Below are positions 35,879 through 46,828 of a stretch of 64,000 nt of DNA, one piece after another; position 1 is the first letter of the stretch, and each line of letters begins with the position of its first letter. The stretch lies in assembly GCA_029783825.1 (NCBI GenBank), contig JAREIK010000801.1, forward strand, positions 9,808,891 to 9,872,890. The letters run 5' to 3'. Position numbers and translations under genes: made by a program. Source of the stretch: Sapria himalayana (lineage: Eukaryota > Streptophyta > Magnoliopsida > Malpighiales > Rafflesiaceae). The notes beneath the pieces were generated by a model. The model saw nothing but the letters and a program-made list of their open reading frames with translations, searched no databases and had not been told where the DNA came from.

Positions 35879-36119
35879 CTGGCACTTTTGTTTTGAGAAT
35901 ATCATCCTTCAAACATTCAATGACTTCACGAGCATAACTCACACAAGTTTCATGTTGTCTCTGATAGAAATGCTCCTCGATTGCTGAAAAAGACAACCAG
36001 GTGACACATTCTTCTTGAGGAGGAAGTTTTAATTCATCCGCAACAAGTAACTTTGAAGAACGCCACATAATTTCTTTGAAAAATTTATGTGCGAATTCCA
36101 TTGCTCTCACATCTCTTCT
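35879..36119 (-). CDS. SHPRH: SHPRH-like exon C (SNF2 lobe linker)
   Basis: This 241-nt exon encodes RRDVRAMEFAHKFFKEIMWR and continues through LPPQEECVTWLSFSAIEEHF, YQRQHETCVSYAREVIE and LKDDILKTKVP. The MWR, LPPQEE and EHFY segments are the usual continuation of the ATPase lobe in plant SHPRH proteins. The acceptor AG is at 36121-36120 and the donor GT at 35878-35877 (CCAG/GTTATT, phase 1). The introns on both sides are about 100 nt, the only normal-sized introns seen in this gene. Confidence 0.92.
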
Positions 36120-36213
36120 CTGCAGAAACAATATATATATATTAAAATTTACAAATCTTTAAAGGAGAGAGAATTGATATTCATATTTCCATTCATAAAG
36201 CAAACATTTATAC

Positions 36214-36469
36214 CTCATATGGATCTCGAATAACCTCCACCCACCATCTATAATTGTTGAAAGGGCTTGCTTTGATGAATTTTAGGAGACCAAATAAGTC
36301 ATCAAGTTTGTGCTGGATGGGAGTCCCAGTAATACACCAACGATACTTACTAGACAATCTAAGAGCCATTTCAGTTGCGGCAGCTGCACTACTCTCTACC
36401 ATTTGAGCTTCATCCAAGCAAACCCTCCACCAAAATATTCGGGTGAGAAGAGTCGGAATAACAGGATAC
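36214..36469 (-). CDS. SHPRH: SHPRH-like exon B (SNF2 Walker B and motif III)
   Basis: This 256-nt exon encodes about 85 residues that begin YPVIPTLLTRIFWWR. It contains CLDEAQMVES, the DEAQ form of the Walker B / DEAH box, followed by the SNF2 motif III segment WCITGTPIQ and LDDLFGLLKF, and it ends at VIRDPYE. These are core ATPase motifs, so the nucleotide-hydrolysis residues visible here are preserved. The acceptor AG is at 36471-36470 and the donor GT at 36213-36212. It follows a 14,777-nt intron and is separated from exon C by only 94 nt. Confidence 0.93.
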
Positions 36470-36499
36470 CTACCAAAGTTGATAATAATGTATGTTACA

Positions 36500-37050
36500 A
36501 ATTGATGCAGAAAAAAAAATAAATAAACAACCAACCCTCCACCAACACATTTTAAAATAAACAAGAAACAACTTAAACTTCAACAACTCTACTTCGGTGC
36601 TTAACAACACATATAAAAGTCCCTTGTGTTGGGAGAAAAATTAATTGGCATAGCTCACATGAGTTGAATGCTTCGATCCAATAAAAAAAAGATTAAAAAA
36701 AAACAAAACTAAAATAGCCAACTCCAACACCCCCTCATTCAAACTGGTGTGTGAAAGTCAAGAATACCAAGATCATAAGAGAGACGAACTACAAATCAGT
36801 TTGAACACAAATAAATAATAAACTTGTGCTACAAAATGAAACAGACAACAATGGGGGGAGTAACAATAAGGTTAGTCTATGGTGTTTACTTGAAAATTTG
36901 AGTAATCAAGAGAATATCATATGTTGCCTAAATAAAAATGACTATAGGTACATGACTTTTACAAGTAATAAAGAAGACAATCAAAGAAACGGCTTCAGAC
37001 AAAGTTAAAGGTATGTCTCAGCATAAATAAGTATAAAAAAAAGTAATAAT
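36500..37050 (-). mobile_element. Antisense LTR-family fragment
   Basis: The antisense LTR core GGCATAGCTCACATGAGTTGAATGCTTCGAT lies at about 36647-36677. The sequence before it (CCCTTGTGTTGGGAGAAAAAT) matches the fragment at 40266-40290 (CCCTTGTTTGGGGAAAAATG). Beyond about 36750 nothing specific is visible. Confidence 0.5.
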
Positions 37051-37179
37051 TGAAAAATTATTTATGTCAACAAGTTGTCTAGTTCATTGGATAATCCTTT
37101 GTGCTCTTGAGTTGGAACTTCTATTTGAATAACTAAAGGAATGGTAACCAAAAACTCATATGAGTCCACTTATCTTGTG

Positions 37180-37475
37180 CTTTCTAAAATGAAATAGGAT
37201 CTACTGACTCTTTTGGTATCAAGCATAATATTGAAGTCAACTTTTTCTGGTGCAGTTAATATGATTTCAGATAGGAGATCAAGACTGCAGCCAGATATCA
37301 TTGAAGCACTAGTACACATGAAGGATTGGGAGAAGTTGAGGTTTGACATCCAGAATAATACTAAAACAAGAGCAAATGAGTTGCTGACAAATGATGAATC
37401 GTGAAACCTTAAAGAGGTTGAGCCCACCACTAGTGATATCATCAAACGCTTACGTGATGATGATTAATTGCATAT
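37180..37475 (+). pseudogene. hAT dimerisation-domain fragment
   Basis: Positions 37213-37404 encode STFSGAVNMISDRRSRLQPD followed by IIEALVHMKDW, the C-terminal hATC pattern SAFS.GGRV..PYRSSL.PE..EALVC..DW. Upstream in frame, LLTLLVSSIILK matches the preceding strand. The tail resembles 30020-30150 closely enough to be the same subfamily as the 28.7-30.2 kb ruin. The rest of the transposase is missing. Confidence 0.75.
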
Positions 37476-37773
37476 TTATCCCCAATTGACCTTGGAGTTG
37501 AGCTTGCATGTATTCTCGCATGAATCAAGATCATGATTGATGATTTTTATTTTATATTTTTTAATTGAATTGGATGATGATTTAATATTAATGGATGTGT
37601 TTTTTTGATATTTTTAATAATTAAACATTGTAATTAATGATTTGTATTAATGAATTTATTTTTTTGTGATATATATAAAATAAATAAATAAGATAATATC
37701 TCAACTCATAATTGATAACTTAAAATTTAAATTTTATAAAAAAAATTAAACATTAATCAGCAATCAGTGGCAG

Positions 37774-38268
37774 CACTGCTATCAAAATCGTATAATTCAC
37801 AATTCGATTCACAATTCAAGGGATAAATGATTTGACTCTTTAAAAGAATCAAAAATATACATGAATCAAAAACTAAATTGCCAAATCACTGAATCACGAA
37901 TCGATTCACATAAATTGATTTAATACCGATTCTTAAAAAACCAATATCCTCGTAAAGTCATAAAGATAAAAACTAAAATACTAAAAAAAATTATCAACTA
38001 TAGAAATTAATTAATATGGAAAAAAATAACTACAACCTTTGGTATTATGAATTTAACATGAAAAAATAACAAAATACCAAAAAATCACAAAAATAAAAAC
38101 TCAAGTACTAAAAAAAATTATCAATTATAGAAAATAGAAATTAATTAATATAAAAAAAATCACAAAAAATTTGATTCATGATTTAATTCGATTTGATTCG
38201 ATTCTCGATTCTCGATTCACTAATCAAGTATTCCGATTATCAATTTGAATCTCGATTTAACAACTATG
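37774..38268. mobile_element. MITE-like element (495 bp)
   Basis: The left end CACTGCTATCAAAATCG and the right end (reverse-complemented CATAGTTGTTAAATCG) form an imperfect terminal inverted repeat. The flanks AGTGGCAG (37766-37773) and GGTGACAG (38269-38276) agree at 6 of 8 positions. The interior repeats ATTCGATTC and CGATTCAC words near both ends and is A+T-rich between them. It has no coding capacity. Confidence 0.5.
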
Positions 38269-38506
38269 GGTGACAGTGAGTCAAGTTGATCTCAGTGGCC
38301 AGTCGACCAAGTCGACTGGTCTTAAGTAAGCCGGAAAGGCCGGGCCAGGCCTAGCTCAGCCTAAATCTAGCCAAACTCATGTTGAACGGGCCGTGTCGGG
38401 CCTTGCAAGGCCGATTGTCGTGTTAGGCACGACACATCACAATGGCCTAACTGGGCCACCAAAAACCAAGCCATGGAAACATGGCATGGCCCATTTAACA
38501 CCTCTA
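38269..38506. mobile_element. hAT-Ac-like subterminal block and terminus
   Basis: A GGCC-rich block (CCGGGCCAGGCC, GGGCCGTGTCGGGCC) ends at 38506 with the terminus whose reverse complement is TAGAGGTGTTAAATGGGCC, a typical hAT-Ac end. With the hATC fragment at 37.2-37.5 kb it may represent the 3' part of one plus-strand element, later invaded by the MITE-like element. Confidence 0.6.
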
Positions 38507-40120
38507 GCTTCCATGCTGATGGCAACTATACCACAATTTTACCATATGAAATGAGCAATTTGAAAATAGCCCAAAATTTTAAGATCCCCCACTAATAACT
38601 TCTGAGTAGTATGTGACTCTCCGCTACTATATATTTTTAAAATATTCATCAAGAGAGTAAAATATTATTATTTTCTTCCAAAATAAGATACATAATAAAA
38701 TTTATAGAAATAAATATTTCCTATGTATATTACTCCCTTATATCATTTAGAAAAAAAAAGTATTTTAATAATTGGGGAGTCACATTTCAGGTCAAGCATC
38801 AGTATACAAGATTTTATCTCTATTAAAACTCTTAAAAACCTACTAGATTTGTTATTACATTTTTAAAGGATGATAATATTAATCTAAATATTTTCTTTAT
38901 CACTATATTATCATATAATAAGTCAAGTTTATCTTTTTTATTTCAAAAATACATGAAATAACATACAATTTGATATCACTATTGACAAGTTCTAAGAACT
39001 TATCCACTATCAACAATATTTTAATTGAGATAAGCACACTATACATTAATATTGAATAAAATATTTAATTTTCTCAAACTCTGTCAGCATGTTTAGAAAT
39101 AAGGAATAGTTTATGTTTATCAACAACATAAGTTACATTAGCAATAAGCTATTATCAAGTGCCTATTATCAAAAAGAGATTGGAAAATACAACATGCCCA
39201 AATCAAAAATTAAGGTTTCCAAAATTGAAACTCTTATTTAGAAAAAATTAAAAATTAAAAAATAAAAAATAATGTATTCAAAATATATAAGACCGGCATA
39301 ATATGCATTGATATCGAATAAAATGATCAATTTTTCTCAAACTACATTTGACCTATTTGAGAATAAGTAGTTTATTCACAGTAGAAATTACGTTGGCAAG
39401 ATAGCTGGCAGCTTAAATAAGATATTGGAAATCTTATACATTCATAGACCCCATCATAATCAAGTGAATATCATTGAAAAGAGAATAAAAAATAGAATAT
39501 GCCCAAATCAGAAATTAAATTTTTCAAAATTAAAATTCTAAATTAGAAGAAATGCCATATTAAAAAGCAAAAATTAGGATTTTCGAAATATATTATCACA
39601 ATTGAAAATGACATTTCTGAAATTCTAAGTTTTGAGAGACCCAATTTATCAATAACTTTGAAATCCTAATCTTTTATGGTTTTCAAAAATTTTACCCTGA
39701 ATTATGATTTTGTTTGGTATCAAGTTAATTGTTATAAAAATAGGAACCTCGATTATAGGATTTTCAAACTTTTCTCCTCAAATTGGAGTGTTGAATCAAT
39801 TTGTTTTTCCTTCGTCAAGTAGGATAACAAAAAAAATGTAACATGTACACACTGGCTAAACTAGGGGTTTTTATTGAATTTCCTTACTTTCGTCAAAATT
39901 CCAACAATAATTCGCTCTTCACGTCGCTGGAATACAAAATGATGGCCCAATTTGATGCACAGAAATTGTTTTGTTTTTTTTTCTTTTTTTCATTTCTGTT
40001 TTATGTTTCGTTGCACAGAGTGAGCGTGCAATAGTAGAGTGGTGCACAATAGATATGTCCTTTTAGGACTTACAATCCTAACACACTCACACTCTAATAG
40101 GGTTTAAGTTAGAAGTTTCC
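38507..40120. repeat. Diverged tandem duplication in A+T-rich sequence
   Basis: Positions 39050-39250 and 39315-39560 share ordered phrases (GAATAAAAT.....TTTCTCAAACT; ATGCCCAAATCA.AAATTAA; .AAAATT.AAA.TCT...TTAGAA) offset by roughly 265-305 bp. No coding signal is seen. Positions 38507-39050 and 39600-40120 hold nothing identifiable. Confidence 0.5.
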
Positions 40121-40129
40121 CTGAAGTCG

Positions 40130-40345
40130 ACTATGATATCATATTATAAATTAATGCACAAAATAAATAAACAAATAATAAAAATTAACTTAAAACATTT
40201 TGAAATAAATAAGATACAACACAAACCTGAACAATTATACCTCAATGCTTAAAACACAAAAAAGCCCCTTGTTTGGGGAAAAATGTTGTTTGGGTCTGCC
40301 CACATGAATTGGGTGCTCCCATCAACCAATAAATAAAAAATAAAA
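40130..40345 (-). mobile_element. Antisense LTR with primer-binding site
   Basis: The PBS complement ACTATGATATCA (40130-40141) is followed by antisense LTR sequence ending in the core GGGTCTGCCCACATGAATTGGGTGCTCCCATCA (40291-40323). Confidence 0.6.
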
Positions 40346-40599
40346 ACAGCAAAACTAAAGTATCAAACTCCAACAAAGTAAAACTTTTGATGTGTATACT
40401 ATAAAATATTAAAAAGATCAAAATTTTGATGAGTATACTTTGTTAGCAAGCAAATTTCTGTAGATATGAATAACTTGTGTCATTTGTCAAAAAATAAGAA
40501 TGTCATAACATCATCATCACTATGCTAACTCAAAAAAAATAAATACATAAAAAATGGTCCAAGTATTATTTCACCATGAATACTTCTTTAACCAGTGCT

Positions 40600-40600
<1 letters not shown>

Positions 40601-40630
<30 letters not shown>

Positions 40631-41190
40631 GAAACATTATCTCAACACCCATTTTCCACCATGATAAATAATACATGACTATATGTATATATATATAGTA
40701 CAAATATTATTTCACCATGACACATCACTAAAAATATCATTTTTTGAAAAAATAATCTATTTGCTGGATTGTGTAGCTAACCACTAGACAAAACACAACG
40801 GATAAAAAAAATCTATCATATGCTACAAAAAATTTAATATATTAATATTTAAATTTCTATAAAAGTTTAATATTTATATTTTTTTCAAACTCAGATTCTA
40901 ATATCTTCTCTCTAATTATCGCATTTTCTCAAAATTCAAAACTTGAAAATTATTATGTGTTTTTTTCCTGCGTAATTTAGTTTTATAATTAATGATGATA
41001 TTCAATCCAACTAACAATAGTATTGCGGTTGTGACTTTAGTTAAATATTGCATGGTATAAGTACACCATTTATTTTTTTAGTTTTATATACTAGATACTA
41101 AAGTTAAAGTTATAGAATATATAATATAATAATTAACAAAATATTCTTCCTACTTGTGACTCCACATATGAACATAATTATTTATAATAA
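40601..41190. other. (AT)n microsatellite and unclassified A+T-rich sequence
   Basis: An AT tract lies at 40601-40628, and a second short (AT) stretch at 40684-40697. The phrase TATTATTTCACCATGA occurs on both sides of it (near 40564 and 40706). Nothing else is identified. Confidence 0.6.
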
Positions 41191-41199
41191 AAAAATAAA

Positions 41200-42480
41200 A
41201 AATAATGAATTTAACAAAACTCGATAAATATTTTAGATGATTCTAATTTGGAAAACAATTCAATTGAAATGTCCAAAATTAATTTGTCTTCAAATCATAG
41301 ATATCATTAGGTAAAGAAAAAATTTAGGTTACATATGTGAATCATTATAATTTAAACTCATTTTAACATAATTAAAAAATATATTAAAAGAAATCAAAGA
41401 AAATTTAATATAATATAAAATACTATAAAAAAATTATATTTGAAATAAATTTAATTCAACACATCAAAAAACATGATACACTAGATATTAAACAAATTCA
41501 ACTTTATCGTGAAATTGTTGAATTTGGATTTACTTCAAGTTTAGTAACTACATTTATTTACAACTATAAGTTTGCGAGACAATGAATTGCTAGGAATGTT
41601 GCTAGTATAGATGTTTATTTAAATTTGCAGAAAATCCTAAAGTTGTTCAATATATGCAAAAAATACATTCAGCCCATAACCATAAGATTCTTAGGTCAAC
41701 TTGTAGCACTGATATTGTAAAAAATTATAAATTTAATAAATAATTAATAATTCTAGAACTTAGAAAACATAATAGAATAATATCAATTATATCTAATATA
41801 CAAACTAATCATGATAATATTTTTTTCATATGCATCATTATTCATTATATTGATTCTAACAAAAAATTGAATAAATATATATTATAATTTTGAAAGATAT
41901 TATATCCTTAAAATAGTTCTAGCATATATTATAGACTAATAAGAATCTTTAGAAAATATAAAATATAAAATGTATAATATAATATTTGAAAATACTATTA
42001 ATAATGATGCCGAGATAAGTTTACTTTTAAGAACAATTAGCAATGATCCTCGGTTACAATTTTTTATATTACATGCATGTGTCATATAATAAACTTAATA
42101 GTACAGATCAATTTAAAAATAATTTATTTTTCATTAGAATCAATTTAAAATTTATTAAAATATATTAAAATATCTAATAAATTATAAAATTTATAGTCTA
42201 TATAAGTAAATATGAAATTCAAAATACTTAATATTAGATTGATGTGTTGGTTACCAACATACTTCATGATACTAAAAGTAGTCAAATCATAATTAATAAA
42301 TTATATTATGAGATATGATTTTATTTTTGAAATTCAAAAAATTAAGTATGATATGACAAACTTATGTTCGTCTATGCATAGACTCGCATTATGCATTACA
42401 CTTATGTATATATAAAGCATGAGTAATGTGTTTATGCAATATATAGAACTCTCACATTTTATAAACCACAATATTAATAA
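41200..42480 (+). pseudogene. Ruined hAT transposase (plus strand), N-terminal and middle part
   Basis: Plus-strand pieces give TNHDNIFFICIIIHYIDSNK (pattern TS.HD.....TAHYID), then TCMCHIINLIVQINLK (42070-42115, pattern RC.AHI.NLIVQ) and YDMTNLCSS (42340-42375). The order and residues match the ruin at 28.7-30.2 kb, so both derive from one hAT subfamily. Stops and frameshifts are numerous. Confidence 0.65.
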
Positions 42481-42819
42481 TAAGAAAAAATTATAACACC
42501 TCACAAATTAGAAACTCTCATCATAAACATAAACATACCTGAAAAAGAGTAAACAAGTATAAAAACAAACATACATATAAAAGTCTTACTCTATACACAA
42601 GGCCCCATACTTGACATGTAGTCTATGAGAGATTAATATCTCGTTAACCTCACTCTTAAAAATTGAAGAGACGATATCTGATAAATTTTGAATATATGAG
42701 ATATATCATTCATGAACAAATAGACTTATCATCATAACAATGTATGATTTTTACACTACAACATAAATAATTACAAATATTTGTCATGATTATTTGTCTT
42801 TTATTGTTTTATTTATTAA

Positions 42820-43720
42820 TGATGAGCGCACCTAACATGTGGCTTACTCATATAAGTTTTGTTTCTTTTCAGTGTAGATAGAGTGTGAATTGTGATATTG
42901 TATTTATTAAGATTGCTTAAATTTATAAAAGTTTATGGATGTTTTCATGTTTGATTTAACTTGGTATCAAAGCAGGGAGTGCCCACCCTTGAAAGATATT
43001 GTGTAAGAACGAAAGTGCATGCTTGAACATTGTATTCACTGTGCAGTGTTTAAACTTCAATAGTGCAATCTGGTGTCGGATATGAACACGGCTCAACGAG
43101 GTTTCAGCAGAAACATTTCAATTTTGTGTATTTGGAGATGGATGTCATTTTTGGTGTTTGATTTTGGCTTGAGCTGGATCTTCTAATTGTTTGATGCCTT
43201 TTGGTTTTTGAATGTGATCTCCACAGGTAGCAAGTAGCAGCCAACTACTTTTACCTATCGATTCACATTCAGCAAATCATAGGCACCAAGTCTCGGTGTT
43301 TAGCACTGGCGTGAATTGGCAAGGTAAACATACAGTTAGGTAGGTATGGCACACGCATGCAACTTGGATGTGCATACAGAGTAGACATGCGGGTACAGTG
43401 CTGGTGTGTATAGTGTGTAGTGCTTGCGCGTAGAGTGGAACTGCATGCAGAGTGGTCTTTCTGGCATGTAGAGTTGAACTGCATGCAGAGTGGTTATTCT
43501 GGATTGTACAGTGCTGTGTGAATAGGCATGTGTAGTCTAGGTTGCTGGCAAAAACCAAAGACTATGGATGCAATATGTGGAACAGCATGTAAGCAATGAT
43601 GAAGTGGGTGTGTTGTTTCTGCGTATAATTGTAGAATTGTGTGTGTAGTGGAGTGTGTTTGTTAATATTGCTAACTCATTGTTAAGATCAATCAAGAGAG
43701 AAAGATGTGAGGTATGGTGA
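42820..43720 (+). mobile_element. Non-coding LTR element: LTR, PBS, TGCA-rich leader
   Basis: The LTR (about 42820-42961) starts TGATGAGCGCACCTAACATG and is followed directly by TGGTATCAAAGC (42962-42973), which matches the 3' end of initiator tRNA-Met. The leader that follows (to about 43720) is a mosaic of TGCATGCAGAGTG, GTGTAGTG and GCATGTAG words. It contains a 47-bp direct repeat (GAACTGCATGCAGAGTGGT at about 43439 and 43487). It encodes no domain, and no downstream gag/pol or 3' LTR is clear. Confidence 0.65.
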
Positions 43721-46000
43721 TCATAAGCAGATGCAAGAGATTCTTAATATAATATATATATTATAGGAGGAAAGAACATATTACAAAAAGTATTGAGATT
43801 TTTTATTATGTACCTTTTCAAAATTTGTATCCTATAGTGAGATTATTTAATTTAGCTCCAGGATATTTGAGTATATTTATTATATTCATGAACTATTTTC
43901 ATGAAGTAACAAAATAATATATTTGATGATAAAATATATCTTTCTTAGTTACTCTGAAATCCAAAATAATTATAAATATTATTCACTTGAGATTGATGAG
44001 ATATTAGTGAGTAGTGATATTATCTTTTTTGAGTTAAATTTATTCTTTAACGAATTTATATAGAATAAGCATTCAAAAAACACATGGATCTATTACTCAT
44101 TTTTTACTCCTATGGAATCTCATTTGAGCCTCCAACTAAGAGAGTGTTACCACTCAGCTATGGCTGAATCTGTTGGCTCACGTTATGATAACATTCATAT
44201 GAAATAATTTTAAGTACCAACAAATAAAAAATAGATTCATTTAAAAAAGAGAGTTAAATTTCCTTACAAAGGAAATCTTCATTAAGTCTGGTTGAGTTGA
44301 TAACTCATGAGTCTGTCTTAGACCCAACTCAAGAAAAGTTAGGAACACGAAGACTTGGTCACATAGGATTTCAAGAATATTCTAGGAGAAAAAGATATAC
44401 ATAGTCTATTCAGAGCGAATGAGAGTCTCCTACAAAATTAGATGATCCTTTAACCAACTCATCTAATCTTGAATATCTGATTACTCTCCTTATAAAAATA
44501 AATAAATTATACTCAACATCATATTTTATGAGGATTATTGTATTTATAACTTATGTCTACTTCTTTTATTTTTGTTATTACCTCTTTTGATAATATAAAA
44601 AAATGTAAGTCTCATTCTGAAATATTATTTCATCCAATATAATATCAAATCATATTAGAAAAGATAGATATCATCTACTTAAATAAGATTTAAGAATTAA
44701 CACATCGACCATTGAAATTGTCTATTATTGACAATAGATAAGTATTCATTATAAAAATATGTCCATATAAGAAAATAAATCAACTGAATGTGAGAATAAT
44801 TGTTAGTAAGTTTTCTCATATACTTGTAGTAGATTATCAAGATATCTTCTATCTATTATCTAATATGACATCAATACAGATATTTGTATCATTAACAGTT
44901 TCATTAGACAATAGATATCTTCTATCTATTGTTTAATGAAATGTCAATTAAACATGAAGAATATTTTTTTTCTTAATGAATGATGATCTTAAGAAAAAAA
45001 TGAAAATGAAATAGCTACCTAATTTTCAAGTTATGACCGAACAATCATGTACGGTTAACAAATTATAATATGTATTATATAACTTAAACTAGTCACCTAG
45101 AGATTAATTTGTGAGGTTTTCAATCACATTCATTTCAACTAGTTTGCATGGGTGTGTTCGGGATTACTCTTTGTTTTTTATCAAAGTTGTTCAAATGATA
45201 GAGTTATTTTGTTAATAGTATATATGGGCAACATGTTTATTATGAGAGATTATGAATTTAAAATCATGCAATTCAAAAAGTATCATCAATCACAAATTTA
45301 GATGAAAACCTCGAGTAACTCAAATATTTTCTTTGAATTATTGTGACTTACAATAGGAGAAGCATTATGATATCATGAAGAAAAATATTATTAATACTTT
45401 TATTAAAGTTAGACTTTTAGATTGTACTTTAATAATACTCATATCAAGTCAGATATTGATCTCTTATCAAATATGGGCTCTTCAATTGACTCAACTACAT
45501 GTAGAAAAATTATTTATAAAAATAATTATATGACTATAATCATACAAAATATAATAATACAATCAGTATAATTAATCATTTCTTAAATTTTTCTTGACAT
45601 GTTCATTCAAACTTAGGCATATAAAATAATCTAAGTCTTGGTATTTTTTTTAGTGATCATATGCATCTTCAGTTAGCTTATCATATTCCAGTTGAACACA
45701 ACTTGTACAAAAAAGATATCTTCTATAATATATTTTACTTTTCTTAGAAATAATCTCATCTCCAAAAAAAATAAGAAATTAAAAATAATTTTGATATTCA
45801 ATATAAAAATATAATTTAGAACAATATCTATGGTCTCCTATGAGTTAGTTTGGGTGAGGTACTTTCTTTATAAGATATAATATCTATTTACTTTTCCAAC
45901 TATTATTTGTTGTGACAATAATACAAGACATATATTATTCAATTCAATATTCCATGAGAAACCCAAACATATACAGATTATTAGTTTATTTATTTGCAAT
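43720..46000. other. A+T-rich retroelement debris with a hairpin
   Basis: No open frames. A near-perfect inverted repeat (arms 44899-44917 and 44923-44941, 18 of 19 paired, 5-nt loop, arm TTTCATTAGACAATAGATA) stands out. The text around 44280-44480 is denser in G+C and looks once-coding on the plus strand, but I could not assign it. Confidence 0.4.
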
Positions 46001-46002
46001 CA

Positions 46003-46150
46003 GAAAGTACCCACCATGTGGGTTGCCCTTATTAGTTTTGTTTTTAATATAAAGATTAGATTTCTTTTTAGTATAGAGTGTGATTTTGTATTTTTTATGA
46101 TTGTAAATGTTCATAAAAATTTAAAAATATTTTTACATTTCTTTTAACTC
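46003..46150 (+). mobile_element. Solo-LTR-like copy of the short LTR family
   Basis: ACCCACCATGTGGGTTGCCC..., then TTAGTTTTGTTTTTAATATAAAG, then AGTATAGAGTGTGATTTTGTATTTTTTA follow the same order as the LTR at 42820-42961. No primer-binding site follows. Confidence 0.55.
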
Positions 46151-46285
46151 TTAGCTAATTAGTGTTTCTAATTTGAGATATACTCCAATTATTATACACA
46201 AAAAAAATGACACAAAATTTGAGATGTACTCCAGTTTTGATGCTCATATGCTAGACTAACAATTGACAAATATATTTTTTTTTTG

Positions 46286-46290
46286 ATTTT
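46286..46290. repeat. Copia 1 target-site duplication, left
   Basis: ATTTT, matched by 50943-50947. The sequence is low-complexity, so the support is modest. Confidence 0.6.
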
Positions 46291-46363
46291 TGTTGAATAT
46301 AATCTGGAGTTGCAGAAATTGAAAAAAAAAAAAAAAAGTTTTCTCTCTCTCTCTTTTTCAACA
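46291..46363 (+). repeat. Copia 1 5' LTR (73 bp)
   Basis: It starts TGTTG and ends CAACA, with an internal A16 run followed by a CT tract. No TATAAA-type box is present; the equivalent position reads GAATATAATCTGG. Confidence 0.88.
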
Positions 46364-46375
46364 TGGTATCAGAGG
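46364..46375 (+). promoter_or_regulatory. Primer-binding site (initiator tRNA-Met)
   Basis: TGGTATCAGAGG lies directly after the LTR and matches the usual TGGTATCAGAGC at 11 of 12 positions. Confidence 0.9.
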
Positions 46376-46399
46376 CAAGGGAGAAAACCTAATTCTCTC

Positions 46400-46610
46400 C
46401 TGAAGCTTTCCGACCCGTCGATCCACCTCAGCACCCACTCTGCCTTCTTCTTCACGCACGGGATCGTCTCCATCGCTCGGAACAGCCACCTCTTCTCCCC
46501 GGAGTCCTTGATGAAAGTCTCCAACAGCAGGCTGTACATCTCCGAGTTAATGTTCTCGATCGCGATCTGGAATCCGTAGAACGCGCTTCCTCCTCCAGCC
46601 TCGCCTGACG
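46400..46610 (-). pseudogene. Captured RNR2 (ribonucleotide reductase small subunit) fragment
   Basis: Read on the minus strand, about 205 bp encode [19 protein letters not shown], then [20 protein letters not shown] and [20 protein letters not shown]. This matches the plant small subunit of ribonucleoside-diphosphate reductase (the region with the E-x-x-H iron-ligand helix, where plants read ENIHSEMY). Here the His is Asn, so a metal ligand is lost. The match starts after a diverged EA..(R) stretch and stops at ESF, without the rest of the gene. It lies between the Copia primer-binding site and gag, antisense to the element. It is G+C- and CpG-rich, unlike the surrounding DNA. Confidence 0.85.
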
Positions 46611-46828
46611 CCGACTAGCCTCCCTACATCCCTGGTTCTCCCATCTGAGCCCTGCACGTGCCTCCCTTGGGGATTTTTTGTCTCTGCCGGCCCTCCGAAT
46701 AGTCTTTCCGACTACTTTTTCTCCACCCCAATCCATGCACGTGCCGTCGGAAGTATTCTTCTACCTTTCGGGTGCTGCCACGCCACAATCTGAAGTTGTA
46801 CTAGGGCTCTTTTCAATCTGAAGTAGAT

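Noticed and set aside
37170..37445. Minus-strand open frame at the hATC fragment
   Set aside because: The plus strand carries the hATC match; the minus frame is its shadow.
43269..43558. His/Cys-rich minus-strand open frames
   Set aside because: Same type of leader sequence as at 52.6 kb; repeat-driven.
46400..46610. RNR2 segment as a genuine host exon
   Set aside because: It lies between the primer-binding site and gag of a bounded Copia element, lacks neighbouring RNR2 exons, and has lost a metal ligand.
46452..46736. Arg-rich minus-strand open frame in the Copia 1 leader
   Set aside because: It is out of frame with the RNR2 reading, which carries the recognisable protein match.
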